Assembly: GCF_001543245.1 (NCBI RefSeq)
Contig: NZ_CP014163.1
Coordinates: 1,346,387 to 1,410,386 of the forward strand
Source of the DNA: Aerococcus urinaehominis
GTDB taxonomy: Bacteria; Bacillota; Bacilli; Lactobacillales; Aerococcaceae
Length of the DNA: 64,000 bases
Direction of reading: 5' to 3'
Shown here: piece by piece, positions 53,487 through 62,363 of the stretch
Layout of the letters: every line of letters begins with the position of its first letter
Numbering within the stretch: the first letter of the stretch is position 1
Made by a program: the position numbers and the translations under genes
The notes under the pieces: generated by a model
What the model saw: only the letters and a program-made list of their open reading frames with translations
What the model was told of the DNA's origin: nothing
Database searches by the model: none

Positions 53487-54017
53487 TTGTTAAAATACTT
53501 TAGACCAACCTGGATGCTTGAAAAAATTTATTTACTGGATAGTGCAGATATGGAGAAAAATCATATCAAAGGCATTATTACCGACCTTGATAATACACTA
53601 ATTGCCTGGAATAATCCTGATGGAACTGAGGAATTAAGAGATTGGTTAGCTGATATGGACAAAGCTGACATTCCAATTGTTATCCTATCCAATAATAGTG
53701 AGGACCGAGTTCGTCAGGTGGCCAAGCAGTTTAACATCCAATTTCATGCGCCGGCTCGTAAACCTTTACGACGTGGATTTAAGCGCGCCTTAGACATGTT
53801 AGATATGGACCCAGATGATGTGGTGATTATAGGTGATCAACTTTTAACAGATATATTCGGAGCCAATCGCTTGGTAGTAAGAAGTATTATGGTATTACCG
53901 ATTGTCAAAACCGATTCCTTTGTTACCCGCATTAATCGCTTTTTTGAGCGCTTGATATTTAAATTATTGAAAGAGAAACATCCAGAATTAATATGGAGGC
54001 GAGAGCTTGGAGAATAG
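53487..54017 (+). CDS. yqeG: YqeG family HAD IIIA-type phosphatase
   Basis: A 176-residue HAD-superfamily protein with the nucleophile motif TDLDNTL, ILSNNSEDR (motif II) and IGDQLLTDIFGANR (motif IV). The natural substrate is unknown; some homologues act on phosphatidylglycerophosphate. The start is TTG 53487 (MLKYFRPTW), supported by AAGGAGAGGGGG; the longer frame from 53403 spans the promoter. First gene of a conserved Bacilli operon. Confidence 0.9.
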   Translation: MLKYFRPTWMLEKIYLLDSADMEKNHIKGIITDLDNTLIAWNNPDGTEELRDWLADMDKADIPIVILSNNSEDRVRQVAKQFNIQFHAPARKPLRRGFKRALDMLDMDPDDVVIIGDQLLTDIFGANRLVVRSIMVLPIVKTDSFVTRINRFFERLIFKLLKEKHPELIWRRELGE

Positions 54018-55128
54018 AGAAGAAACTTTATATTGCGTAGGCTGTGGCGCCCAAATTCAAACTGACAGGGAGAGAGAACGGGGATACACGCCTCGGTCGG
54101 TCTTAAATAAGAGTTTGGCTGACCCGGATTTACCCCTTTATTGTCAGCGTTGTTTTAAATTAAGACACTATAATCAACTGCAAAATGTTCAGACTTCTGC
54201 TGATGAGTTTTTGGCTATTTTACATGAAATCGGGGATCAAGACGGTCTGATTGTTAATGTCTTAGATATCTTTGATATTGCCGGTTCCTTGATTCCAGGT
54301 CTCCAACGATTTGTAGGCAATAGGGACATCGTTTTTGTAGCTAATAAAGTTGACCTCTTACCTAAATCAACCAATCAGGCTAAACTCTTGTCTTGGTTAA
54401 AAACTTATTTAAGTGATCAAGGCTTTAAAGCCAAGCATGTGCTTTTGACTTCAGCTAAGAAGAAGCAAGATATAGACCAATTATTAGATTTGATGGAGGA
54501 CTTGCGACAGGGACAAGACGTTTACTTAGTAGGTGCAACTAATGTAGGTAAATCTTCTTTGGTGAATGCAATTTTGAAGGCGACAGGTTATGATTATGAT
54601 TTGATTACAACCTCTAATTTTCCAGGCACAACACTAGATACTATTGAGATTCCTTTTGCTGACCAAGGCAAGCTAGTTGATACACCAGGTGTTATCCAGC
54701 CGGGACAGATGACCTCTTTATTAGATAGTCATGGACTTAAACAAGTGATGCCAAAAAATGAAATTAAGGCCCGCACTTATCAATTAAATTCGGAACAAAC
54801 GCTTTTCATTGGTGGGTTAGCCCAGCTTGATTATTTGGCTGGTGAACGTAACCAACTTACAGTGTATGCTGCCAATAGTTTGGACATTCACCGGCGGAAA
54901 TTGGCGGGTAGCCAGGCCTTTTATGAGAAGCATGCTGGCAGTTTATTGACACCTACGGCTCAGGTGGAGAACCCCGTAGCGAATAGGGTGAGGAGAGAAT
55001 TCCATGTTAAACCAGGTCAGGATATTGTGGTTTCTGGCTTGGCTTGGATAAAGGTTGGTCAAGCTGGTGATTTTGCGCTACATGTTCCTAAGGGAATCGA
55101 TGTAACGATCCGTTCAGCTATTATATGA
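54007..55128 (+). CDS. yqeH: Ribosome biogenesis GTPase YqeH
   Basis: A 373-residue circularly permuted GTPase for 30S assembly. An N-terminal zinc finger (YCVGCGA ... YCQRCF) precedes NKVDL (G4), ATNVGKSSL (G1) and DTPG (G3) in permuted order. TTG 54007 overlaps yqeG by 11 bases and has GGAGG 7 bases upstream. Confidence 0.94.
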   Translation: MENREETLYCVGCGAQIQTDRERERGYTPRSVLNKSLADPDLPLYCQRCFKLRHYNQLQNVQTSADEFLAILHEIGDQDGLIVNVLDIFDIAGSLIPGLQRFVGNRDIVFVANKVDLLPKSTNQAKLLSWLKTYLSDQGFKAKHVLLTSAKKKQDIDQLLDLMEDLRQGQDVYLVGATNVGKSSLVNAILKATGYDYDLITTSNFPGTTLDTIEIPFADQGKLVDTPGVIQPGQMTSLLDSHGLKQVMPKNEIKARTYQLNSEQTLFIGGLAQLDYLAGERNQLTVYAANSLDIHRRKLAGSQAFYEKHAGSLLTPTAQVENPVANRVRREFHVKPGQDIVVSGLAWIKVGQAGDFALHVPKGIDVTIRSAII

Positions 55129-55139
55129 GGTGAAGAGAT

Positions 55140-55448
55140 TTGAATAATAAACAAAAAAAATATTTATTAAAAGAGGCACATCAACTAAAGGCTATTTTTC
55201 AAATAGGTAAGGCTGGTTTGAATGAAGAACTGATTAACCAGATTAGTCAAGCCTTGGAAAAACGTGAGTTAATTAAGGTAGCTATTCTTCAGAATTCATT
55301 AGAAGATGTTGATGAGGCGAGTCAGGTGATCGGAGACCAAGTTCAAGCAGATTTTGTCAATACAATCGGTCATACCATTATTCTCTATCGGGCTAGCCGG
55401 CAGGAGAAGAATCGTCGCTATTCACCCCAAGTAAAATCTTTAGGTTAG
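55140..55448 (+). CDS. yhbY: YhbY family ribosome assembly RNA-binding protein
   Basis: A 102-residue CRM-domain protein: KKYLLKEAHQLKAIFQIGKAGL and the VIGHTIILYR-type ending NTIGHTIILYRASRQ. It binds pre-50S ribosomes. It starts with TTG 55140, with GAGGTGA 6 bases upstream. Confidence 0.92.
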   Translation: MNNKQKKYLLKEAHQLKAIFQIGKAGLNEELINQISQALEKRELIKVAILQNSLEDVDEASQVIGDQVQADFVNTIGHTIILYRASRQEKNRRYSPQVKSLG

Positions 55449-55460
55449 GGGGTAGGAGGC

Positions 55461-56093
55461 TTGGCTAGTCAAGTGAAAATAGAAGAAGTTGCTTATAGTC
55501 AAAGTCAACTGCAACATAAAAAAAGGCAGCGGGTTGGTATTTTAGGGGGAACTTTTAACCCAGTCCACCAGGGTCATCTAATTATTGCTGACCAGGTGCG
55601 CGACAAATTGCAATTGGACCAGGTTTATCTGATGCCCACTAATATACCCCCTCATAAGGCTGTCGATAGTATGGTAACTAACCAGCAACGTTTAAACATG
55701 TTAGCCTTAGCTATTGCTGATAATCCAAGTTTGGCTATTGAGGATATTGAAATGGAGCGAGAAACCACTTCATACACCTACGATACCATGGATATTTTGA
55801 CCCATCTCAATCCCCATACAGACTATTATTTTATAATTGGTGCAGATATGATTGAAAGTCTTGACCAATGGTATCGAATTGATGACCTGATTAAGCTAGT
55901 TAATTTTGTTGGGGTTGCTAGGCCGGGCTATAGTATTGAGACAGACTATCCAATTATGCTAGTCGATACAGCTAAGATTGATTTGTCTTCAAGCCAGATT
56001 AGACAAGCAGTGAAGGCGGGGGCCGCTATTCGCTACCTGGTGCCCGAAGCAGTTAGGCAATATATTATAGACAAGGAGCTCTATCATGGCTAA
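55461..56093 (+). CDS. nadD: Nicotinate-nucleotide adenylyltransferase
   Basis: A 210-residue NAD synthesis enzyme with GILGGTFNPVHQGHL (HxGH nucleotide-binding motif) and the SSSQIRQAV motif near the C-terminus. The catalytic domain starts about 24 residues into the protein; a longer N-terminus is usual in Lactobacillales. The start is uncertain: TTG 55461 has AGGGGG 8 bases upstream but AGGAGG only 1 base away; GTG 55473 is the alternative. Confidence 0.94.
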   Translation: MASQVKIEEVAYSQSQLQHKKRQRVGILGGTFNPVHQGHLIIADQVRDKLQLDQVYLMPTNIPPHKAVDSMVTNQQRLNMLALAIADNPSLAIEDIEMERETTSYTYDTMDILTHLNPHTDYYFIIGADMIESLDQWYRIDDLIKLVNFVGVARPGYSIETDYPIMLVDTAKIDLSSSQIRQAVKAGAAIRYLVPEAVRQYIIDKELYHG

Positions 56094-56682
56094 ATATAAA
56101 TTGGCAAATATCAGTCGCGAGGATCTAGTTCAGCAATTAGAGCAAAGAGTAAAAAAGAAACGTTTTAAACATATTCTTAGGGTTGAAGCAACAGCTATTA
56201 AACTTGCTGGTCAGTATGGGGTTGATCCTGAAGCAGCATCCTTGGCAGCGCTCCTACATGATTATGCTAAGGAGGATAGTTTTGATCAAGTCTTAGTTTT
56301 TGCTGGCCATCCTGGGTTCGATGCAGCTTGGCAAGATTATGGCTCAGAAATTTGGCACGGACCGCTAGCAGCCTTGATTGCGCAACGTGATTTTGAGGTT
56401 AGTGATATGGCTGTCCTACAAGCTGTATGGGGACATACCATTGGTAGCCGAGCAATGACGGATTTAGCTAAGGTAATTTATATTGCTGATTACATTGAAC
56501 CAGGACGTGATTTTCCTGGTGTAGACCAGGCTAGGCGTTTGGCTGATCAAGATCTTGACCAAGCGGTAACTTTTAAAATGAAGCGGACCCTGAGCCATCT
56601 AATTGACCAGGGTCAGACCATCTATCCAGAAACTTTAACGGTCTATAATGATTGGATAGCAACTTTAGATAAGGAGAATTAG
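56086..56682 (+). CDS. yqeK: HD domain phosphohydrolase YqeK (symmetrical Ap4A hydrolase)
   Basis: A 198-residue HD protein with HILRVEATAIKLA, the metal motif LLHDYAKED and a later WHGPLAALIAQ ... VWGHTIGS. YqeK proteins hydrolyse diadenosine tetraphosphate. It overlaps nadD by 8 bases. Confidence 0.92.
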   Translation: MAKYKLANISREDLVQQLEQRVKKKRFKHILRVEATAIKLAGQYGVDPEAASLAALLHDYAKEDSFDQVLVFAGHPGFDAAWQDYGSEIWHGPLAALIAQRDFEVSDMAVLQAVWGHTIGSRAMTDLAKVIYIADYIEPGRDFPGVDQARRLADQDLDQAVTFKMKRTLSHLIDQGQTIYPETLTVYNDWIATLDKEN

Positions 56683-56685
56683 ATA

Positions 56686-57048
56686 ATGGAGAAAACCAGT
56701 CAAGAGATATTGGAAGTGGTTGTACGCGCTGCCGATGATAAACTAGCCCAAGATCCAGTTGTTTTGGATCTAAGAGGTTTAACACCAGTCACTGACTATT
56801 TTGCTATTTTTTCAGTTAAGAATGAGCGTCAGGTACAAGCTATTGTTGATGGTATTGAGGAGGCTCTTGATAAGTCAGCTTGTCCAATCCGGCAGATAGA
56901 AGGTAAGGATGGACTTAAGTGGATTTTAGTAGATGCCTATGATGTGGTTGCCCATGTCTTTTTATATAGCGAGCGTGACCAATATAATTTAGAGAAATTA
57001 TGGAGCGATGCACCACTAGTTAATTTAGGCGAGTGGATTACTGAATAA
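56686..57048 (+). CDS. rsfS: Ribosome silencing factor RsfS
   Basis: A 120-residue RsfS that binds L14 and blocks subunit joining in starved cells. Family segments LDLRGLTPVTDYFAIFS, QIEGKDGLKWILVDAYDVVAHVF and YNLEKLW are present. It lies 3 bases after yqeK and overlaps yqeM by 1 base. Confidence 0.95.
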   Translation: MEKTSQEILEVVVRAADDKLAQDPVVLDLRGLTPVTDYFAIFSVKNERQVQAIVDGIEEALDKSACPIRQIEGKDGLKWILVDAYDVVAHVFLYSERDQYNLEKLWSDAPLVNLGEWITE

Positions 57049-57812
57049 TGGCTATTTATGAAAACTTTAGCCAGGTCTACACCAGTTTGTTTGATACCGA
57101 CTTGTATCTTGAGTGGGCTAATTTTGTGGATAACCAGATTAGAGCAGCTTTTGATAAGTCCACTGACCAAATAAAGTTGTTAGATTTAGCCTGTGGTAAC
57201 GGCAGCTTTCTCGAACAAATGCTACTTAAAGGCTACCAGCAAGTAGCGGGTTTAGACCTGTCAGCAGACATGATTGATTTAGCCAAGCAAAAGTTAAATA
57301 AATACAATCTAGGCCTTCCTTTAGTTGTCGGCGATATGGCCAGCTTTAGCCTATCACAGCCAGTTGATGTGATTACTATCTTGTGTGATTCTTTATGCTA
57401 TCTCGCAGACTGGCCAAATACCAAGCAGTGTCTAGCATCAGCTTATCATTCACTGCAACCAGGTGGTTTATTGATTTTTGATATCCATAGTCAGAAAAAG
57501 ATAAACTTAGATTTTCCTGGTTATAGCTATATTGAGGAATGGGATGATCTAGTCTTTACTTGGTCTAGCCAGCAATATGTTGGGCCAGACACGATTGAAC
57601 ATGTTTTAAATATTTTTGCCAAAGTAACTGACCAGGATTACTACCAGCGTTTTGAGGAAGTCCACCAGGAACGGACCTATCCAATTCATCAGCTCGAAGC
57701 CTATCTCAACCAGTTAGGATTTGACCAGATTAAGGTAAGTGCAGACTTTACCAATCGATTGCCTGATGAGAATAGTGAGCGGATTTTCTTTACAGCACAA
57801 AAAAAGGAGTAA
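57048..57812 (+). CDS. yqeM: Class I SAM-dependent methyltransferase YqeM
   Basis: A 254-residue Rossmann methyltransferase with motif I LLDLACGNGSFLEQM and the AGLDLSADMIDLA acidic loop. The substrate is unknown; it is placed by order (after rsfS) as the YqeM orthologue. It starts on an ATG overlapping the rsfS stop. Confidence 0.88.
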   Translation: MAIYENFSQVYTSLFDTDLYLEWANFVDNQIRAAFDKSTDQIKLLDLACGNGSFLEQMLLKGYQQVAGLDLSADMIDLAKQKLNKYNLGLPLVVGDMASFSLSQPVDVITILCDSLCYLADWPNTKQCLASAYHSLQPGGLLIFDIHSQKKINLDFPGYSYIEEWDDLVFTWSSQQYVGPDTIEHVLNIFAKVTDQDYYQRFEEVHQERTYPIHQLEAYLNQLGFDQIKVSADFTNRLPDENSERIFFTAQKKE

Positions 57813-57817
57813 CTAAG

Positions 57818-59029
57818 GTGATTAGAGTTAGTGGAACGATTGCTGAGTGGAATCCTTTTCATAACGGGCACAGCTATTTTATCAGTAAAGCGCGCCAACA
57901 GATGACTGGCCAGGTTCTAGTAGCCGTCATGTCTGGTAATTACACCCAGCGTGGGGAATTGGCGATAACTCATAAATATTGGCGAGCTCAAGCTGGATTA
58001 AGAGCGGGAGTGGATTTGGTTGTCGAGCTACCAGTTTGGCTGGCTAGCCAGAGTGCTGACTATTTTGCCCAGGCTGCTGTTGAAATTTTAGCTAGTTTGG
58101 GTGCCAGTGAATTGTTGTTTGGCACTGAGAATCAGGATTTTTCACATTATCAGTACCTAACCGAGTGGTTAATAGCCCATCCCCAATCTCTAAACCAAGG
58201 CAGACCTGCTAGCCAATCTTATGCAATGAATGAGGTTCAGTCGCTCTATCAATTAGTCCATAATCACAGGGATTTGCAGGGCTTAGAAATTAATTTTGAG
58301 GGCAAAGCCAATAACTTACTAGCCTTTGCCTATGCTAAGGCTAATGCCCGTTTGTCACATCCTATGCGCCTGACCAATATTTGGCGGCGTCAGGCTCAGC
58401 ATGGTGACGTTAAACTTGCTAGTGATCATGATATTAGTTCCGGTACCGCAATTCGTCAGGCCCTGGTGGATGTGCCCTTTGACCAGGGGAGGGCTATTCT
58501 TAGCCGGTATGCCAGTCCGGAAATGCTCAAGGCCTATGAGACTGGTCAAATAGGACCTGATTTAGCAGCCTACTATCAGGATGTCAATTACTTGTTGACG
58601 ATGCAACCGGATCAGTTACAGGCTCAGCTAGCCCTATACCATCCGGATAGCTACCAGCGCTTGCGGCATACAGCTGGTCAAGCTAGCTCATTAGCTGAGT
58701 TACTGGCTTTAAGCCAGCACCGTAGTTTATCCCAAGTTGCCTTACAACGACAACTGCTGATGTTGGCCTTGCAGGTAACTAAAGATGAGCTAACTAAACT
58801 GCGCCAACAACCTACGCCAATATTAATTTTAGCTGCTAGTCAAGCAGGGCGACAGTTATTAAAGCAATTAAAAAAACAAGAGAACCAGCCCAAACTAATT
58901 AGTCGAGCGGGGCGCGACTATTATAAAAGCTGGCCCTTAATAGATCGCTCTGAGCGCTATTATTATAAAAAGCTAGGGCTCGATAACCACGATATGATGA
59001 CGCGGCCGCCAATTTTTACCAAAGACTAA
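57818..59029 (+). CDS. tmcAL: tRNA(Met) cytidine acetate ligase
   Basis: A 403-residue nucleotidyltransferase-like enzyme that acetylates the wobble cytidine of elongator tRNA-Met using acetate and ATP. HxGH motif in EWNPFHNGH, then MSGNYTQRGELAI and ISSGTAIRQAL. It starts with GTG 57818, with AAAGGAG 8 bases upstream, and closes the yqe operon. No clear terminator follows. Confidence 0.93.
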   Translation: MIRVSGTIAEWNPFHNGHSYFISKARQQMTGQVLVAVMSGNYTQRGELAITHKYWRAQAGLRAGVDLVVELPVWLASQSADYFAQAAVEILASLGASELLFGTENQDFSHYQYLTEWLIAHPQSLNQGRPASQSYAMNEVQSLYQLVHNHRDLQGLEINFEGKANNLLAFAYAKANARLSHPMRLTNIWRRQAQHGDVKLASDHDISSGTAIRQALVDVPFDQGRAILSRYASPEMLKAYETGQIGPDLAAYYQDVNYLLTMQPDQLQAQLALYHPDSYQRLRHTAGQASSLAELLALSQHRSLSQVALQRQLLMLALQVTKDELTKLRQQPTPILILAASQAGRQLLKQLKKQENQPKLISRAGRDYYKSWPLIDRSERYYYKKLGLDNHDMMTRPPIFTKD

Positions 59030-59068
59030 AGAAAGGAAGCAACCAAAAAGAAGAATGGTAAATAAGCA

Positions 59069-59097
59069 TTGACAAGTCTTTGTTTACCAGGTATAAT
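59069..59097 (+). promoter_or_regulatory. Consensus promoter for yceD-rpmF
   Basis: TTGACA and TATAAT, both perfect, are separated by exactly 17 bases, 28 bases before the yceD start. Confidence 0.92.
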
Positions 59098-59125
59098 TTT
59101 TCTTGTTGCTTAAAGGTAGTCACAG

Positions 59126-59692
59126 ATGAAATGGTCAATCCAAGAGTTGCGACAAATCGCCTCTGATCCATTATTGATTTCCGAAAAGATAGATGTCAAA
59201 GCAGACTTACTTGAACGTGATTCAGAAATTTTAGATATATCGCCAGTTCAAGTTGATGGCTTCTTAGTTTATGAAAACCATACTGTTTTAGTGCAACTAG
59301 ACTTAGCATGCAATGTCACGTTCACGTCAACTCGGTCCTTATCACCAGTGATTGTTGATAATTGGCAGTTGCGTATCAGAGAACGCTTAATTGAAGCCGG
59401 CTATCAAACTGATATGATTGATAGTGATGATACGATTCAGTTACCTCTTGTCAATAGTCAAACTGTTGATTTGAATGAAATGATTATTCAAAATATCGTG
59501 GTGCAAAAGCCCAGTCAGCGTTTAACTGACCAAGAAAAAGTGACTGATAAGTTGGCGTCTGGCCAACACTGGAACTTGCTCACAGAAGCAGATAAGGCTG
59601 ATATTAGTCTGGCTGAAGCAGATCAGATTGATCCTAGACTTCAAGCCCTACAAGCTTTTTTTCAGGTTGACGATGAATCGTCTGATTCTTAA
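59126..59692 (+). CDS. yceD: YceD family protein (DUF177)
   Basis: A 188-residue YceD/DUF177 protein. The central LVYENHTVLVQLDLACNVTFTS and the acidic C-terminus (DPRLQALQAFF) are typical. It precedes rpmF in most bacteria and is implicated in 23S rRNA or ribosome maturation. The ribosome-binding site is weak (AAAGGTAG). Confidence 0.88.
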   Translation: MKWSIQELRQIASDPLLISEKIDVKADLLERDSEILDISPVQVDGFLVYENHTVLVQLDLACNVTFTSTRSLSPVIVDNWQLRIRERLIEAGYQTDMIDSDDTIQLPLVNSQTVDLNEMIIQNIVVQKPSQRLTDQEKVTDKLASGQHWNLLTEADKADISLAEADQIDPRLQALQAFFQVDDESSDS

Positions 59693-59716
59693 TGATAATT
59701 AATAGGAGGTGTAATG

Positions 59717-59896
59717 ATGGCAGTACCAAAGCGTAAAACATCAAAATCTAGAAAAAATAAACGTCGCACACATTACAAATTAGAAGTGCCAGGAATGGTA
59801 ACTTGTCCTAATTGTGGCGAGCTTCGTAAATCACACCATGTATGCCCAAGCTGTGGCCATTACGATGGTAAAGAAGTTGTCCAAGTGGATGCTTAA
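59717..59896 (+). CDS. rpmF: 50S ribosomal protein L32
   Basis: A 59-residue L32 of the zinc-binding type: [21 protein letters not shown] and two CxxC pairs (CPNC, CPSC). ATG 59717 is the second of two adjacent ATGs and lies 7 bases after AGGAGG. Confidence 0.96.
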   Translation: MAVPKRKTSKSRKNKRRTHYKLEVPGMVTCPNCGELRKSHHVCPSCGHYDGKEVVQVDA

Positions 59897-59916
59897 GCGT
59901 AAAAAATATATTTTTT

Positions 59917-59950
59917 AAAGAAAGCCAGGCGCTATGCCTGGCTTTCTTTA
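59917..59950 (+). terminator. Terminator after rpmF
   Basis: AAAGAAAGCCAGGC / GCCTGGCTTTCTTT stem with a GCTAT-type loop. Confidence 0.93.
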
Positions 59951-59988
59951 ATTACTGTCAATTGATATCTAGTAAGAAGGAGGTTATC

Positions 59989-60372
59989 ATGCAAGTTTTT
60001 TCTTGGTCTGAGCTGATTTTATATTTTATGCCCATTATTAGCCTAGTCGTTGTTAATGGTTTTTTGCGCCCCTATCTTAAATTTGGTGATCGCTTAAATT
60101 TAGCAGTGATCGACGTTCTCCATCCTATTCTATGGGTCGCCATCCATATCCTATCGCTGCGGATCGCTTACCAGTCATGGTTACCTTATCTATTTATCTT
60201 TGTAGCAATTTATGCCCTAGCCTATTTACTGTACGCTTTTTATGCTAAAAGGGACTTTATCCCGGAGCAATTTTGGCGTCGCCTTTCTTCAATAGGTATT
60301 ATAGCCGGTTTTATCTTTTTTTATGCCCTGGTAATTTGGCGGCTGATTAGGCTTATTTTTAATACATTTTAA
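59989..60372 (+). CDS. DUF3397 membrane protein
   Basis: A 127-residue protein with four predicted membrane segments, matching the DUF3397 family usually found before mraZ in Lactobacillales. The function is unknown. ATG 59989 follows AAGGAGG; the frame extends to 59962 without a better start. Confidence 0.82.
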   Translation: MQVFSWSELILYFMPIISLVVVNGFLRPYLKFGDRLNLAVIDVLHPILWVAIHILSLRIAYQSWLPYLFIFVAIYALAYLLYAFYAKRDFIPEQFWRRLSSIGIIAGFIFFYALVIWRLIRLIFNTF

Positions 60373-60380
60373 ACCCGTAG

Positions 60381-60410
60381 AGACTGTGTCAAGATGGCCA
60401 GTCTTTTTTA
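60381..60410 (+). terminator. Weak terminator before mraZ
   Basis: AGACTG and CAGTCT pair over a 12-base loop, followed by six T. Confidence 0.6.
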
Positions 60411-60440
60411 ATAGCTATTTTTTAAAAATATATGGTAATT

Positions 60441-60470
60441 GTGGGGAAGTGTGGCGAATTGTGGGGAGAT
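60441..60470 (+). promoter_or_regulatory. MraZ-binding repeats (operator of the division and cell-wall cluster)
   Basis: Three direct repeats in exact 10-base phase, GTGGGGAAGT, GTGGCGAATT and GTGGGGAGAT, with weaker ATGG repeats before and after. MraZ is known to bind phased TGG-containing repeats in its own promoter region; the repeats overlap the expected -35 and end just before the -10. Confidence 0.85.
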
Positions 60471-60471
60471 A

Positions 60472-60480
60472 TGGTAGACT
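60472..60480 (+). promoter_or_regulatory. Extended -10 of the mraZ promoter
   Basis: TGGTAGACT is a TGn extended -10. It implies a start near 60487, only about 20 bases before the mraZ GTG. Confidence 0.55.
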
Positions 60481-60506
60481 AAAAAATGTGTAAGGTGGTG
60501 GATAAG

Positions 60507-60938
60507 GTGCTAATGGGTGAATATAATCACAATATCGACGCTAAAGGTCGGTTGATTATTCCAGCCAAGCTGCGGGAAGGATTGGGCGACCAGTTTGTAA
60601 TCACCCGTGGGCTCGATGGCTGTATTTTTGGCTACCCAGAAAATGCTTGGTTACAAGTGCAAGAAAAGCTTAAACAGCTACCATTAGCACGCAAAGAGTC
60701 CCGCGCCTTTACCCGGTTCTTTTATTCAGCAGCAGCCCAGGTCACAGTAGATAAGCAGGGTAGAATCAATATCCCGGCCACCTTATGTGACCACGCCGGT
60801 CTCGATAAGGCCTGTTTGATTATTGGTGTCGCTGACCGAATTGAAATATGGAGCCAGGAACGTTGGCAATCTTTTGCTGACGAAGTTGAAGATAATTTTG
60901 AAGATATTGCAGAAAATTTACTTGATTTTGGCTTGTAG
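60507..60938 (+). CDS. mraZ: Transcriptional regulator MraZ
   Basis: A 143-residue double AbrB-like protein ([19 protein letters not shown] and a second half with [15 protein letters not shown]). It represses its own operon of division and wall genes. GTG 60507 gives the canonical 143-residue length and has AAGGTGG 8 bases upstream; the upstream ATG at 60486 would lie at or before the transcription start. Confidence 0.95.
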   Translation: MLMGEYNHNIDAKGRLIIPAKLREGLGDQFVITRGLDGCIFGYPENAWLQVQEKLKQLPLARKESRAFTRFFYSAAAQVTVDKQGRINIPATLCDHAGLDKACLIIGVADRIEIWSQERWQSFADEVEDNFEDIAENLLDFGL

Positions 60939-60955
60939 GAGACAGGAGGATTATA

Positions 60956-61900
60956 TTGACGCAAGAATTTAACCATATTACGGTTTTGTTAGACGAAAGT
61001 ATAGACCAACTGCATATCAAGCCTAATGGTGTATATGTCGATTGTACCCTAGGCGGTGGCGGCCATACTGCTAAGATTTTGGCTAAGCTCGATCAAGGAC
61101 GTCTCTACGCTTTTGATCAAGACCAAGTTGCTATTGATAATGCACAGCTTCGCTTTAAAGATGAGTTAGCTGAAGGCAAGTTGGTCTTAATCCACCGTAA
61201 TTTTAGCCAAGTGCAAGCAGCTTTAGCTGAGTATGGTGTTAGCCAAGTGGATGGTCTGTTATATGATTTGGGTGTCTCATCGCCCCAGCTTGACCAGGCA
61301 GAACGTGGATTTTCTTACAATAAACAAGCACCCTTAGATATGCGCATGGACCAAAGTCAAGCATTAACTGCCTATCAGGTGCTTAATGAGTGGTCTTATG
61401 AAGACTTAGTGCGCATATTCTTCCGCTATGGCGAAGAAAAATTTTCTAAACAAGTAGCTCGAAAAATTGAAAAAGCCCGCGCGATTCATCCAATATCAGA
61501 TACTTTAGAGCTAGTAGACTTAATAAAAGAAGCAATTCCAGCACCGGCTAGACGCAAAGGTGGTCATCCGGCTAAAAGAGTTTTTCAAGCAATCCGTATT
61601 GCGGTAAATGATGAACTAGGGGTGGTGGAGCAATCTCTTGATCAAGCCTTAAAGTTACTAAAAAGCGGGGGGCGGATAGCTGTCATTAGCTTCCATTCAC
61701 TGGAAGATCGTATTGTGAAACAAATGTTTAAGCAAGCGAGCACACCACCAGAATTGCCTAAAAACTTGCCAGTCCCTGCCCAAGATTTACAAGCTGAATT
61801 TAATTTGGTGACTAGGAAACCGATTTATCCTAGTCCAGAGGAATTGGCAGTTAATAAGCGTGCCCAAAGTGCCAAATTACGCGTTATTGAGAAAAAATAA
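60956..61900 (+). CDS. rsmH: 16S rRNA (cytosine1402-N4)-methyltransferase
   Basis: A 314-residue RsmH/Mra[14 protein letters not shown], the SAM motif [38 protein letters not shown] and the ending [11 protein letters not shown]. It starts with TTG 60956, with GGAGGA upstream. Second gene of the cluster. Confidence 0.96.
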   Translation: MTQEFNHITVLLDESIDQLHIKPNGVYVDCTLGGGGHTAKILAKLDQGRLYAFDQDQVAIDNAQLRFKDELAEGKLVLIHRNFSQVQAALAEYGVSQVDGLLYDLGVSSPQLDQAERGFSYNKQAPLDMRMDQSQALTAYQVLNEWSYEDLVRIFFRYGEEKFSKQVARKIEKARAIHPISDTLELVDLIKEAIPAPARRKGGHPAKRVFQAIRIAVNDELGVVEQSLDQALKLLKSGGRIAVISFHSLEDRIVKQMFKQASTPPELPKNLPVPAQDLQAEFNLVTRKPIYPSPEELAVNKRAQSAKLRVIEKK

Positions 61901-61931
61901 TTAATGATAGAATTAGATTGAGAGGTGGCCC

Positions 61932-62363
61932 ATGGCGATTTTTGCCTTGGAGAGGGACAAGACCTTTATCTTCCATGCCATGCCCGCAGAAAAGGCGATT
62001 CCTGATCAGACTAGCGACCAGGGAGATAGTCGTGATGCGACCAAGCATGATATTAATGAATTAGATCGAGCCTATGAGGCCTTGCCTAGTAATATTTTGA
62101 CTGGTAAAAATTGGCTAACTTTAGCAGGCTTTTTTGCCTTTAGCCTACTATGCCTGTGGGGGGCTGTAGGCTCGCAGGCGAACGCTTCTAAGCTGGAGCA
62201 AGACCTTAGCCAATTACAAGGGCAAGCTCAAGAGTTGTCCGTTAAAAAAGGACACTTAAGCCAGGAAGTTCACGAACTATCTACTTATGACCGTGTTATG
62301 GAAATTGCAGAAGATTATGGTTTAACAATGAATGAAGATAATATAAGGAATGTGGAAAAATGA
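61932..62363 (+). CDS. ftsL: Cell division protein FtsL
   Basis: A 143-residue bitopic protein: cytoplasmic N-terminal 60 residues, one membrane segment (about residues 62-80), then an extracellular leucine-rich coiled coil (SKLEQDLSQLQGQAQEL). Position between rsmH and the PBP gene identifies it as FtsL. It recruits the divisome with DivIC and DivIB. It overlaps the PBP start by 4 bases. Confidence 0.88.
   Translation: MAIFALERDKTFIFHAMPAEKAIPDQTSDQGDSRDATKHDINELDRAYEALPSNILTGKNWLTLAGFFAFSLLCLWGAVGSQANASKLEQDLSQLQGQAQELSVKKGHLSQEVHELSTYDRVMEIAEDYGLTMNEDNIRNVEK

Noticed and set aside
60431-60480. Phased GTGGGGA repeats as a CRISPR or microsatellite
   Set aside because: The period is 10 bases and the repeats sit on the mraZ promoter, where MraZ-binding repeats are expected.
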